A stretch of DNA of 64,000 bases, taken from NCBI GenBank assembly GCA_943787465.1, contig CALSMN010000003.1:129093-193092 (forward strand). The letters run 5' to 3'. Origin of the DNA: an uncultured Bacteroidia bacterium (GTDB lineage Bacteria > Bacteroidota > Bacteroidia > NS11-12g > UBA9320). This document shows positions 28,230 to 36,596 of the stretch, piece by piece. The position numbers and the translations under genes were made by a program. The stretch's first letter is position 1. Every line of letters begins with the position of its first letter. Under the pieces are notes generated by a model. The model searched no databases. It was given only the letters and a program-made list of their open reading frames with translations, and was not told the origin of the DNA.

Positions 28230-28237
28230 TAAGTTTG
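28230..28237 (+). promoter_or_regulatory. Bacteroidota -7 box before the 28.3 kb membrane-anchored gene
   Basis: The sequence TAAGTTTG is an exact TAnnTTTG match, 22 bases before the ATG at 28260 and just beyond the ATP synthase terminator, as expected for a new transcription unit. No clear -33 TTTG was seen. Confidence 0.4.
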
Positions 28238-28259
28238 CCATTCAAGATATTTCATTACT

Positions 28260-28802
28260 ATGTCCATAAAGTATAGCATCAGAATAGGATTATTAATTAT
28301 TATAGGAGTATTAGCTTATTTTACTTATGAATCCATTGCAGAACCTATTCGTTACCAAAAACAGGTTGATATAAAAGAAGAAGCGGTTATCAAAAAATTA
28401 ACAATCCTTCGTGATGGGCAATTAGCTTACAGAGAGTCTAAGGGAAGTTTTGCAGGTAATTTTTCTGACTTGCTAAATTTTATGGAAAAAGGGGAAATGA
28501 AAGTATTGATCCAGCAGGGAGATAAAGACGATTCTACTACTGTTTTTAAAGTAGAAGAACAATTCATTAGTGTAAAAGACTCGTTGTTTCCTAACATCGA
28601 CATCCCCAACTTGAAATATGTTCCATTTAAGGAAAATTTGATGTTTAAAATTGCTGCAGGTGAAATCAAGAAAAATGGAGTTATCGTTCCTGTTTTTGAA
28701 ATTTCAGATCCAGAACCATTCAACAAAGAACGCCAGAAAACCAATAATCCACTTAAAGTAGGTTCTATCTACGATGCAAATTATAGTGGAAACTGGGATT
28801 AA
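28260..28802 (+). CDS. Membrane-anchored protein of unknown function
   Basis: This 180-residue protein has one N-terminal membrane helix (about residues 7-24) and an extracytoplasmic part. The region after the helix (EEAVIKKLTILRDGQLAYRE) recalls the helix that follows the membrane segment in pilin-like proteins, although there is no prepilin cleavage motif. No domain can be named. It lies 12 bases ahead of the DUF3822 gene and is probably cotranscribed with DUF3822-rsmD-coaD, a grouping I recall from other Bacteroidota. Confidence 0.75.
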   Translation: MSIKYSIRIGLLIIIGVLAYFTYESIAEPIRYQKQVDIKEEAVIKKLTILRDGQLAYRESKGSFAGNFSDLLNFMEKGEMKVLIQQGDKDDSTTVFKVEEQFISVKDSLFPNIDIPNLKYVPFKENLMFKIAAGEIKKNGVIVPVFEISDPEPFNKERQKTNNPLKVGSIYDANYSGNWD

Positions 28803-28814
28803 TCTCCACCTGCG

Positions 28815-29546
28815 ATGTCAGTCTATCACAATGCTGTAAGCGACCTACTTATTGTTACTGTAGATTCACATCGTCAGATCTATAGCATCTACGCCAAAGA
28901 CAATCAACTGAAACATCAAATGGTAGGGGTTGATCACACACTACCAGCATCATTAAGTGCTGCTATTTTTAGTTCTACCCATGTCCATGTGATGAATTCT
29001 CCGTTCACTTTATGCCCATTGGAAACCAAAGAACTTGCGCCCTTCTTTGAACTCAATCATGGGAAACCTTCACACCTTGCTAGTAGTAAAACAGATGCTT
29101 TTCAAATAGGGTATGACCAGCCAGCATGGATACAACCATTACTAAAAAGCCTCGTTAATGCGAAATTAAATACAGATATTGAGCTTCTCTATGAATATGC
29201 TGCAAAGGCTAATGTAGTCCATGCTATCTATTTTTATGAATATGAAGGAATCCTTACCCTTTTGGCCTGGAAAAATGGTTCATTTGTTCTAGCAAACCGA
29301 TACCCAATTCAACATATAGATGAGTTGTTTTATTTTCTGATGTTGGTGGTGGAGCAATTGGAACTTCCCGTAGATTCGCTTCAATTGACGGCTATTTCGT
29401 CTCCATCCAATGCAGAAAAATATCTTCATACCTTTAAAAATTACCTTCCAGCTATCCGTACTATAACCCCAACCGATAGTTCCTCTGGAGATATTGATGA
29501 ATCGATGCATGCTGTGCTTCATTTTTTTGCACAATGCGAATTATAA
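28815..29546 (+). CDS. DUF3822 family protein (predicted actin-like fold)
   Basis: This 243-residue soluble protein matches the DUF3822 family, found in Bacteroidota next to rsmD and coaD and probably having an ASKHA (actin/hexokinase-like) fold. Its function is not known. Its end overlaps the rsmD start by 13 bases, so translation is likely coupled. The assignment rests on both sequence character and the conserved neighbourhood. Confidence 0.75.
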   Translation: MSVYHNAVSDLLIVTVDSHRQIYSIYAKDNQLKHQMVGVDHTLPASLSAAIFSSTHVHVMNSPFTLCPLETKELAPFFELNHGKPSHLASSKTDAFQIGYDQPAWIQPLLKSLVNAKLNTDIELLYEYAAKANVVHAIYFYEYEGILTLLAWKNGSFVLANRYPIQHIDELFYFLMLVVEQLELPVDSLQLTAISSPSNAEKYLHTFKNYLPAIRTITPTDSSSGDIDESMHAVLHFFAQCEL

Positions 29547-30088
29547 GTGGATATCATAAAGGTTTTCGTTTTCCAAAACGAGCGATGCCACATGCAAGAC
29601 CTACCACAGATCGAGCAAAAGAAGCGTTATTTAATATCTTAGATCAGCGTATCGATTATGAATCTGTTGAGGTATTGGATTTATATAGTGGTATGGGCAG
29701 TATTGCATTGGAATTTATATCTCGAGGAGCCTCCCATGTCACCGCAATAGATCATAATCGGAAATCCATTGCTTATATTCAAGAAATAGCTCAGCAGCTA
29801 GCGGTCAAAAATTTAACGGTTCATTCGTCTAAAGTGCTTTCTTTTTTGAAAAAAACGGATAAATCCTACCCTGTCATTTTTGCAGACCCACCCTATCATT
29901 CCACCCAAGAGATTCGTCAACTATTGGATGTGTTATCCGCGGGAAATTTCTTGACTCTTGGAGGAATATTTATTTTAGAACATCAATCAATGACTCCCAT
30001 TCACCATCCAGCACTAATAGAATCTCGGAATTATGGGCAGAGTACCTTTTCTTTTTTTAACTTTGTGAAACTACCATGCGAAAAATAG
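29534..30088 (+). CDS. rsmD: 16S rRNA (guanine966-N2)-methyltransferase RsmD
   Basis: RsmD methylates G966 of 16S rRNA in the small ribosomal subunit. The 184-residue Rossmann-fold protein has the start MRIISGYHKGF, the RPTTDRAKEALFN motif, SAM-binding VLDLYSGMGSIALE (about residue 47) and the catalytic DPPY (about residue 117). It overlaps DUF3822 upstream and coaD downstream (13 bases). Confidence 0.93.
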   Translation: MRIISGYHKGFRFPKRAMPHARPTTDRAKEALFNILDQRIDYESVEVLDLYSGMGSIALEFISRGASHVTAIDHNRKSIAYIQEIAQQLAVKNLTVHSSKVLSFLKKTDKSYPVIFADPPYHSTQEIRQLLDVLSAGNFLTLGGIFILEHQSMTPIHHPALIESRNYGQSTFSFFNFVKLPCEK

Positions 30089-30546
30089 CCATATTCCCCG
30101 GTACATTTGACCCATTTACGTTGGGTCATTTTGATTTGGTCCAACGTGGATTGGGCATGTTTGATGAGATCATCATTGCATTAGGGGTAAATGCAGGGAA
30201 ACAGCACATGTTTTCATTAGAACGTCGGAAACATTGGATTACTCAAGTATTTGAGCATGAACCTCGTGTAGGTGTCCAATCCTATGAAGGTCTGACTACC
30301 CGTTTTGCCGAACAGGTAGGAGCACAGTTTATCCTTCGGGGGTTACGCAATTCCCAAGACTTTATTTACGAAAGTCAAATTGCCCAAGTGAATGCAGATA
30401 TGGCATCGGGGATACAAAGTGTATTCATCATGAGTCATTCATCACACACCATGATCAGCAGCACGGTGATTCGAGATCTGATTCAGTTAGGAGGCAATTA
30501 CGAGAAGTACATTCCATCCCTCATTGCGCAAGACATCCCATCCTAA
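30076..30546 (+). CDS. coaD: Phosphopantetheine adenylyltransferase
   Basis: CoaD catalyses the fourth step of coenzyme A synthesis, joining 4'-phosphopantetheine and ATP to give dephospho-CoA. The 156-residue protein has the nucleotidyltransferase motif GTFDPFTLGHFD at residues 9-20, RGLRNSQDFIYE in the middle and the terminal SSTVIRDLIQLGG (ISSTxVR motif). It overlaps rsmD by 13 bases. Confidence 0.95.
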   Translation: MRKIAIFPGTFDPFTLGHFDLVQRGLGMFDEIIIALGVNAGKQHMFSLERRKHWITQVFEHEPRVGVQSYEGLTTRFAEQVGAQFILRGLRNSQDFIYESQIAQVNADMASGIQSVFIMSHSSHTMISSTVIRDLIQLGGNYEKYIPSLIAQDIPS

Positions 30547-30553
30547 GTTATTG

Positions 30554-31183
30554 TTATAATCCCATATTTGGTGTTGGTTTTTGGTACGATTTTATGATAT
30601 ACCGTATGGCAGGGTAGGTCTTTAGTTTTTTTATATCTAGAGATTCAAACGGAAACCACTCTACCGCTTCAATATCCTCTTCCGTTTGTGGTTTCAAGTT
30701 TTGTTGTTTTTTACAAAACATAGCGTACCAGTGGGTTTGTTTAATGATCCATTGATGGTCTCTGTAATAGGTATGAAAAGTATCGGGCAAGGAATGGCGA
30801 ATAGTCAGGTTTTGTACATTGGTTTCTTCCATGACTTCGCGTATGGCACACTGTTCCATCTCTTCTTCCGGCTCTAATTTTCCTTTGGGAAGATCCCATT
30901 TGCCAAGTCGTTTAATGAGAAGGAGTTCATTATGTTCATTGAATACCAGACCGCCGGCGGCAATGATTCGGTTAAATTTTCCCAAGAGCATGCGAAAAAT
31001 AGCATCGGGCTCACCCACTAAGGCAATTTTTAATTTTTGGGTTGCTTTTTTACTTAGTTTTAAAACTTCTTGTATCTGTTTGGGTTTCGGATTTTTAAAG
31101 ATAAAGTCAGGAGTAAATGTATCCCATGTATCCGGTTGATTGGTAATAATCAGAAGATGTTTCCCGTGAAAAATATGATACAT
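30554..31183 (-). CDS. Nudix hydrolase with an N-terminal extension
   Basis: This 209-residue protein hydrolyses a nucleoside diphosphate linked to another group; the substrate is not predictable. The Nudix box is visible as GKLEPEEEMEQCAIREVMEETN (Gx5Ex7REVxEExG-type) at about residues 103-124. Residues 1-70 form a small N-terminal domain of unknown role. I chose ATG at 31183; a longer frame to 31306 would overlap pyrE. The start is divergent from pyrE with only 13 bases between the start codons. Confidence 0.88.
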   Translation of the reverse strand: MYHIFHGKHLLIITNQPDTWDTFTPDFIFKNPKPKQIQEVLKLSKKATQKLKIALVGEPDAIFRMLLGKFNRIIAAGGLVFNEHNELLLIKRLGKWDLPKGKLEPEEEMEQCAIREVMEETNVQNLTIRHSLPDTFHTYYRDHQWIIKQTHWYAMFCKKQQNLKPQTEEDIEAVEWFPFESLDIKKLKTYPAIRYIIKSYQKPTPNMGL

Positions 31184-31186
31184 TTG
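31179..31186 (+). promoter_or_regulatory. -7 box of pyrE overlapping the Nudix start codon
   Basis: The sequence TACATTTG is an exact TAnnTTTG match ten bases before the pyrE ATG. Its CAT is the reverse complement of the Nudix ATG, so the promoter element and the start codon of the divergent gene share bases. Confidence 0.5.
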
Positions 31187-31196
31187 TTCAACTATT

Positions 31197-31829
31197 ATGT
31201 CTGCAAGTATAGAAACAAAAATCGCTAAAATATTATTAGAAACAAGTGCCATAAAATTGTCTCCCGATGCACCATTCCAATGGAGCAGCGGATGGAACAG
31301 CCCCATATATTGTGATAACAGAACGGTATTGTCCTATGCACATCATCGAAAGGCCATAAAAGAAATGTTATCTGCAGAAATAAAACGTCAGTTTCCGACA
31401 GCAGACACCATTATCGGTGTAGCTACAGCGGGTATTGCAATGGGGGCTTTGATTGCGGATGAATTGAATTTGAGTTATGCGTATTGTCGTCCTGAACCCA
31501 AATCGCACGGACTCAAGCGACAGCTAGAAGGCAAGGTAGCGCCCAATGCTACCCTGGTTGTTTTGGAAGACCTAATCAGTACGGGAGGCAGTAGCCTGAA
31601 GGTTGTCCATTATTTGCGCAACGAAGGCTATCATGTCGCCGGTATGGCAGCTATTTTCACATATGGATTTCCGATAGCAGAAGCCAATTTCAAAGCGGCC
31701 GATTGTAAGCTGATTACCTTGGGCAATTACGGCAGTATGATCCATGAAGCGGTTGCTTCGGGGTATGTCCAAGCAGCAGATCTCGACAAATTGGCCCAGT
31801 GGCGAGAAAGCCCCGATACGTGGGGGTAG
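31197..31829 (+). CDS. pyrE: Orotate phosphoribosyltransferase
   Basis: PyrE makes orotidine 5'-phosphate from orotate and PRPP in pyrimidine synthesis. The 210-residue protein has FQWSSGWNSPIYCDNR near the N terminus, the RPEPKSHGLKRQLEG loop and the PRPP-binding motif VLEDLISTGGSS (about residue 121). The codon use and GC content of this gene look slightly higher than those of the island that follows. Confidence 0.95.
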   Translation: MSASIETKIAKILLETSAIKLSPDAPFQWSSGWNSPIYCDNRTVLSYAHHRKAIKEMLSAEIKRQFPTADTIIGVATAGIAMGALIADELNLSYAYCRPEPKSHGLKRQLEGKVAPNATLVVLEDLISTGGSSLKVVHYLRNEGYHVAGMAAIFTYGFPIAEANFKAADCKLITLGNYGSMIHEAVASGYVQAADLDKLAQWRESPDTWG

Positions 31830-31833
31830 GTGA

Positions 31834-31932
31834 TTATTTCATGAATGATACTTCCCACTCTGTTGGCTTTTGAAGTATAAAACCCTGACCATTGTCTATT
31901 GATTTTTTATATTCATTAATGAGATCAAACAT
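31834..31932 (-). pseudogene. Short open fragment, possible gene tail
   Basis: A 32-residue frame on the minus strand (start ATG 31932, stop TAA 31834-31836) encodes FDLINEYKKSIDNGQGFI and a tail with TEWEVSFMK, which looks like the C-terminal end of a real protein. A second frame just upstream could start MMKKVNNGIKSTILCLIS, like a secreted or membrane protein start, and runs into a stop after 25 codons. Together they may be a frameshifted remnant. No family was recognised. Confidence 0.3.
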
Positions 31933-31972
31933 AGGATAGTTGATTTTATACCGTTATTTACTTTTTTCATCA

Positions 31973-32662
31973 TTATTTAAGCTGATGTTGTTTTTTATAT
32001 TTTCTAGTTTGTTCATCTTCATATGTAGTAGAGATAAAGTCATGGAGTGTAAATACTTGATAGTTATCTTTTCCTCTAAGACTGAAAACAAAGACTTCAT
32101 TATTTTCGGAGAAACAGAAGTAAGTAGGCATGGATACATTATTGATAGCAATACTTTGTTTGATGTTTTTTTCCCTCACAAATTCCAGAAACTCGCGATC
32201 ATCATCAAACACAGTATTCTTGTAATCTTCTATACACATTATAATTACTCCGTCGCTAGACCCTAAAATTATGGTGTCTTGAGTATGTATTGTAGTGGTT
32301 ATGGTCGATAAGTACTTTTTTAATCTGTATTTAATTTTTCGAACTTCTAATTTTTTTAATGAATCTTCATTTTGAAGGTTTTATAAATTGAAATTTTTAG
32401 GTACAGGAACATAAAAAATATGCGTCTGTTGTGGTGTTACATTCTTCTCTGCACAACTACTTTTTTGATACGATTTCATTACCCTTCTTTCATACCGTTT
32501 CAATAAGCAGGAGTCTACTTTTACTCCAATGGATGTATTTTGACCATGTACATGGTTGGTCAACATTGCAAAAAATATAACATAAGGTGCAATGGACTTC
32601 GTACTGCCTTTATCATAGTATCTATGCATTAAGTATAAAAATTTTAATATAAATTTCTTCAT
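31973..32662 (-). pseudogene. Membrane protein gene interrupted by an in-frame stop
   Basis: A single reading frame of 230 codons is broken once, by TAA at 32381-32383. The first 93 codons encode a protein starting MKKFILKFLYLMHRYYDKG with a membrane helix (APYVIFFAMLTNHVH) and an extracytoplasmic part. The frame stays open for about 130 codons after the stop, and that part reads like coding sequence (SDGVIIMCIEDYKNTVFDDD, FCFSENNEVFVFSLRGKDN), but it has no ATG for its first 45 codons. The simplest reading is one gene with a nonsense mutation. Two separate genes or readthrough are less likely. No function is recognised. Confidence 0.5.
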
Positions 32663-32846
32663 AATTTTTTATCCATTGATTCGATTCATTTTTACAATTA
32701 ATTTTACCATTGATGGTGATATCTCGATTGACTGCAAGTATAAAACCATTATTAGTAGGAGTTCCAATACCTATATTGCCAAATTTATCCATTCTTAAAC
32801 CGCTTACAGTTGTGTCTCCACCTGCTGCCCACGGAGCAAGGACCAA
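32622..32846 (-). pseudogene. C-terminal fragment of a GNIGIGT-type surface/tail-fibre-like protein
   Basis: About 75-80 codons encode GLRMDKFGNIGIGTPTNNGF followed by ILAVNRDITINGKINCKN. This is the motif found near the C terminus of Bacteroidota surface proteins that resemble phage tail fibres (GNVGIGTxxP...LxVNG). The usual long N-terminal part and the C-terminal chaperone-like region are missing, and the frame opens straight after a stop codon. It overlaps the start of the interrupted membrane protein gene. I read it as a truncated remnant. Confidence 0.5.
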
Positions 32847-32849
32847 TGC

Positions 32850-33172
32850 ATAGGCTTGATTTTACAAGGTGTTGGGTGAAGAGGTGTTTCATACAGGTTT
32901 TGTTTCAATAGTAAAAAGGTTACAAAAAGTGGTTTTGGGCCACGGATTAAACGGTTTTCAGCAGTCCTTTTAAGGGGGCTGATGAAAAAAAAGTCCAATC
33001 GAAAACACAGATGAATTGTAGTATTCAGCGCTTTCGATTGTCAATGCTTAAAGTTAAATGGAGAAATTAAAAAAAACAAATAGGAAAGGAATGGCTGCAG
33101 CAGGATAGCACGTGCGAGGCAAGTATGACTGCCTTGTAATCAGCAACTTAGCGTGGCAAAAAAAATTAAAAA
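32850..33172. other. Non-coding stretch downstream of the MacA-like gene
   Basis: I see no convincing gene here. Positions 33090-33160 are clearly richer in GC than their surroundings (about half G+C by eye) and hold short palindromes (CTGCAG, GCACGTGC) and a GGCA-N8-TGCC pair. It could be a structured RNA, an interspersed repeat or a remnant. One minus-strand open frame at 32804-32998 has no protein-like character. Confidence 0.4.
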
Positions 33173-34459
33173 TTATTTTTTCTCAAGTTTATCGGTGGTC
33201 GTTTTTTCCATAACAGCCACTTTACTGCCCGCTTTGAGGGTTTTGCTGATGGCATCGTAGGGGCCAATGATGACCTTCTCCAATCCATCGATGCCAGACA
33301 AAATCTCGATGTACCGGCTATCTTGAATTCCGGTGGTGATAATATGCTTTACAGCTTTGTCATCTTCTATTGAAAAAATAACTTCATCCAGTTGATCCTC
33401 GTTATTCAGACTATCGGAAGACATGCGGGTGCCTACAGCCTCAATGGGAAGACTATACACCTTCTTTTTAACCGCGGTTTGTATTTCGACATTGGCACTC
33501 ATACCCGGTAAAAAAGGGGCATTGGTTTGGGTAAGTAAATCACTATAACTGGATTTTAGAATACGAACTTTTACCTCAAAATTGGTGACTTGATCCGAAT
33601 TCATAACGGTATTTGATTGGTTCGCACTTTTGGCAATGTCTGTTACGATGGCCTTGAATGTACGATTGGAGTATGCGTCTACCTCTACGAGTGCAGTGTC
33701 CCCTTTTTTGACGTTGAGAATGTCATTTTCATTGACATCCACAATCACTTCCATGTGATTGAAGTTCGCAATAGTCATAATTTCAGTACCGGCCATTTGA
33801 GCGGTACCCACTACGCGTTCTCCCTTTTCGTTATTGAGGGCACTAATCACGCCGTCAGAAGGAGCAAAGATCCGTGTTCGTTCTAATGCTTTGTTGGCTT
33901 CATTGAGGCTAGCTTGGGCGTTATCGATGCTATATTTAGCACCAGCTAGGCGTTGTTTGGCAGCCGTTACTTCACTTTTGGCTACTTCGTAGAGGGTTTG
34001 GGCAGCATCCCACTCGGCCTCACTGAGTACCTTTTCATTAAAGAGATCTTGGTTGCGTTGGTAGATGGATTCTTGTTCTTTCAAACGGGTTACCGCTTGT
34101 GTCACTTGGGCCTCTGTGGTTTTGAAATTACTTTGAGAACCACTCAAGCTGGCTTGAGCTCGATCCTTCGCCGTGATGTATAAATCAGGATTTATTTTGA
34201 GTAATAATTGACCTTCAAATACGGTATCACCTTCTGTTACGAAGAGTTCTGTGATTTCACCAGAAACGTCTGCACTGATTTTCACCTCGGTTTCGGGTCT
34301 TATTTTTCCATTGGCACTTACCGAAGAAATGATGGTTCGTTGTTCAATTTTTCCAACGGTAACTTCAATAACCCCTCGTTTTCTGTTTTTTCCTATGACT
34401 ACTAAAATGATGGTAATTAGAACGATACTAAGGCCTATAATTAATTTTTTTTTGGTCAT
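33173..34459 (-). CDS. MacA/HlyD-like periplasmic adaptor of an efflux pump
   Basis: This 428-residue membrane fusion protein connects an inner-membrane transporter to an outer-membrane TolC channel. It has one N-terminal membrane helix (about residues 4-23), a lipoyl half-motif (SADVSGEITELFVTEGDTVF), a long alpha-helical hairpin (about 95-200), the second lipoyl half (IFAPSDGVISALNNEKGERV) and beta-barrel domains. The pattern is MacA-like. The TolC-like gene is directly upstream with a one-base stop/start overlap. The partner ABC or RND transporter is not in the window. Confidence 0.88.
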   Translation of the reverse strand: MTKKKLIIGLSIVLITIILVVIGKNRKRGVIEVTVGKIEQRTIISSVSANGKIRPETEVKISADVSGEITELFVTEGDTVFEGQLLLKINPDLYITAKDRAQASLSGSQSNFKTTEAQVTQAVTRLKEQESIYQRNQDLFNEKVLSEAEWDAAQTLYEVAKSEVTAAKQRLAGAKYSIDNAQASLNEANKALERTRIFAPSDGVISALNNEKGERVVGTAQMAGTEIMTIANFNHMEVIVDVNENDILNVKKGDTALVEVDAYSNRTFKAIVTDIAKSANQSNTVMNSDQVTNFEVKVRILKSSYSDLLTQTNAPFLPGMSANVEIQTAVKKKVYSLPIEAVGTRMSSDSLNNEDQLDEVIFSIEDDKAVKHIITTGIQDSRYIEILSGIDGLEKVIIGPYDAISKTLKAGSKVAVMEKTTTDKLEKK

Positions 34460-35871
34460 TATAATGATAATTCTTTTCCTTTATAAAAGTCGATAATTAG
34501 ATTTCTAAATAGCCATTCGTACTTGGCATTGATCCATTGTATTTGAGCTTGATTCCACTGATTTTTAGCGGTCAATAACTCTACACTATTGAGGATTCCA
34601 GCATCAAAACGTTTCTGGCTATACGCGTAATTTAATTGTTGTGCTTCAACACTTTGTTTGGTAGCTAAATACCGGCTTTCTGCGGTTTTAAGATTGGTAT
34701 ATGCCGTAGTGACATCGTTTCGAATCTGATTTTTAGTATTCTGAAGATTGAGTTCACTTATTTTGGTGTTCAGGCGTGCATTTTTAAGGGCGGTTTGATT
34801 GCGGTAGCCATTAAAAATAGGGATTGAAATGGATAATCCAACCTGTTGTCCTAAGTTGTCTGTCAGTTGATCTCCAAAAGATTTGGGAGTAAGTTCTGTT
34901 GCTACATTGGGGACCAAAACCTGCTCCAATGAATTTTCGGTAAATCCGATAGGGATAAAAGTGGTGTCACCAAAACGGATATTCTGACCACTTTGAGAAT
35001 ATACCGTATTGATATTACCATACCCAGATATGGTGGGTTGTAAACGAGCAGAGGCCATCTTTTCGGCATATTTATTTTGAGCAATGATAGCTTCTGCTTG
35101 GGCAATGTCGGGCAAGTTTTGTAATGCCATGGTATATATATCGGCAACCGATTCTGTACGCATGGATGGATCATACGTCATGGGTTGAATATGGATTTCA
35201 AACGATTGATCTATGGGGTATTGCATCAGATTCATTAAGGTATTATATCCCCGTTCAATCGTATTTTGTGCATTGATAATATTAACTTTATCGTTGGCCG
35301 ATTGTGCCTTTAGGTTAAGGACCAATTGAGCATTCGTTGATCCATTTTCTAAAAATATTTCAGCTTGTTTTAACTGACTTTGCGTGATTTCGTATTGGGT
35401 ATTTGCCCATTTTAAATTTTCTTCTCCTTGGATGATCTGAAGAAATGTTTGCGAAACCGATAAAGCAATTTGATTCCGAATGACAGCAAGGCTAGATTGG
35501 TTGGCCAAAAGAGCAGATTTGTTTTGATTAATGGTGTGATTCACTTGGCTACCTCCGTAAAGTAAAACACCTGCACCAATCGAAAACGAATTACTCTGAA
35601 TGGTCGTATTATTGAAAGAGTTGGTGAAAGGGTCAATGGTTCTACCAATATTGTAGTTGTGATTCCCATTGCCATTGATGGCCGGCAGTCGGTTGATTTT
35701 GCTTTGGAGTAAATTGTTTTCTGCGATTTCACCTTGAAGTCTATTTTGAGCGATAGAGGTGTTGTGCTCTAAAGCATATTGAATACATTTTTTTAAAGTC
35801 CAAGGGGATGCTTCTTGGGCTACTGTTGTGCAATAGGCCAAGAGAAGGAAAACAGTAATTAGTTTATGCAT
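34459..35871 (-). CDS. TolC-family outer-membrane efflux channel
   Basis: This 470-residue protein forms the outer-membrane exit duct of a tripartite efflux pump. A signal peptide (residues 1-18, ending near TVAQ) is followed by two repeated helical regions typical of TolC/OEP proteins (AENNLLQSKINRLPAINGNG and a second half near 270-440 with ARLQPTISGYGN and LNLQNTKNQIRNDV). It overlaps the start of the MacA-like gene by one base, so they act together. Confidence 0.92.
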   Translation of the reverse strand: MHKLITVFLLLAYCTTVAQEASPWTLKKCIQYALEHNTSIAQNRLQGEIAENNLLQSKINRLPAINGNGNHNYNIGRTIDPFTNSFNNTTIQSNSFSIGAGVLLYGGSQVNHTINQNKSALLANQSSLAVIRNQIALSVSQTFLQIIQGEENLKWANTQYEITQSQLKQAEIFLENGSTNAQLVLNLKAQSANDKVNIINAQNTIERGYNTLMNLMQYPIDQSFEIHIQPMTYDPSMRTESVADIYTMALQNLPDIAQAEAIIAQNKYAEKMASARLQPTISGYGNINTVYSQSGQNIRFGDTTFIPIGFTENSLEQVLVPNVATELTPKSFGDQLTDNLGQQVGLSISIPIFNGYRNQTALKNARLNTKISELNLQNTKNQIRNDVTTAYTNLKTAESRYLATKQSVEAQQLNYAYSQKRFDAGILNSVELLTAKNQWNQAQIQWINAKYEWLFRNLIIDFYKGKELSL

Positions 35872-35977
35872 ACAACGATTCTAAATAACCAAACAAAGGT
35901 AAGGGTATCTTTAATAAAGTAGAATAAGGGGAAAATAAATCTTACGTTATCTTCATTTAATATTGTCGATAATCTTT

Positions 35978-35985
35978 TAGATTTG
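35978..35985 (+). promoter_or_regulatory. Promoter of the deacetylase gene, five bases before its TTG
   Basis: TAGATTTG is an exact TAnnTTTG match. TTTA at 35956-35959 lies 18 bases upstream, close to the -33 TTTG consensus. The start codon TTG at 35991 follows after five bases, so the transcript would be leaderless or nearly so. Confidence 0.5.
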
Positions 35986-35990
35986 TGTGA

Positions 35991-36596
35991 TTGAATAATT
36001 GGAGCAAACTGGGTTATTATTTTTTTCCTCAATTGACATGGCGGAGGGAAGTTACTCGCAAACAAGTTTTTTTGACATTCGACGATGGTCCTCATCCGGA
36101 TATTACTCCTTGGGTAATGGACGCTTTAGCTCAGGTAGGAGCAAAAGCTACGTTCTTTATCGTTGGAGAAAATGCACAACGCCATTTTGAGTTAATTGCT
36201 CAACTAACCGATGCAGGTCATCATGTAGCCAATCATACCTTTAAACATTTGAAAGGGTGGCGTACTTCAACCAAAAAATATGTTGCGGATATCGCAGATT
36301 GTGAAGATTATATCAAAAGTAATACCTTATTCAGACCACCGTATGGACAGATCAAATACAGCCAAATCCGTTCAATCCAATCCAAATACGAAATTATTAT
36401 GTGGGATATTCTATCCCGGGACTACCTTCCAAACTTAAATGTGAGACGAGCATTGCGACGCATCAAAAAGGCCACCCGGCCCGGAAGTATTGTCGTTTTT
36501 CATGATAGTGTAAAAGCAGAAAAAAACGTAAAATCATTATTGCCGGCTTATTTATTATTTCTTAAGGAGGAAGGCTATACGATGTCTGTTTTATGA
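35991..36596 (+). CDS. Polysaccharide deacetylase (NodB/CE4 family)
   Basis: This 201-residue metal-dependent deacetylase acts on acetylated sugars such as peptidoglycan or a surface polysaccharide. CE4 motifs are present: TFDDGPH (about residue 29), NHTFKH (about 80), RPPYG (about 114) and the C-terminal VVFHDS (about 168). There is no signal peptide. An in-frame TGA stands directly before TTG 35991 and there is no early ATG, so TTG is the only sensible start. Its stop overlaps the following glycosyltransferase start by four bases (ATGA). Confidence 0.88.
   Translation: MNNWSKLGYYFFPQLTWRREVTRKQVFLTFDDGPHPDITPWVMDALAQVGAKATFFIVGENAQRHFELIAQLTDAGHHVANHTFKHLKGWRTSTKKYVADIADCEDYIKSNTLFRPPYGQIKYSQIRSIQSKYEIIMWDILSRDYLPNLNVRRALRRIKKATRPGSIVVFHDSVKAEKNVKSLLPAYLLFLKEEGYTMSVL

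Noticed and set aside
30554-31306. 250-residue form of the Nudix protein
   Set aside because: It would overlap the start of pyrE; the ATG at 31183 gives a sensible N-terminal domain.
31940-32266. 108-codon open frame on the plus strand
   Set aside because: It is antisense to the interrupted minus-strand gene, has no family similarity and its composition is that of a shadow frame.
32804-32998. 64-codon open frame on the minus strand
   Set aside because: The product has no protein-like pattern or homology, and it partly overlaps the better supported surface-protein fragment.
33131-33145. CTTGTAATCAG resembles the anticodon arm of a tRNA-Thr
   Set aside because: No acceptor stem, D arm, T arm or TTCGA-like loop can be folded around it, so it is not a tRNA gene.
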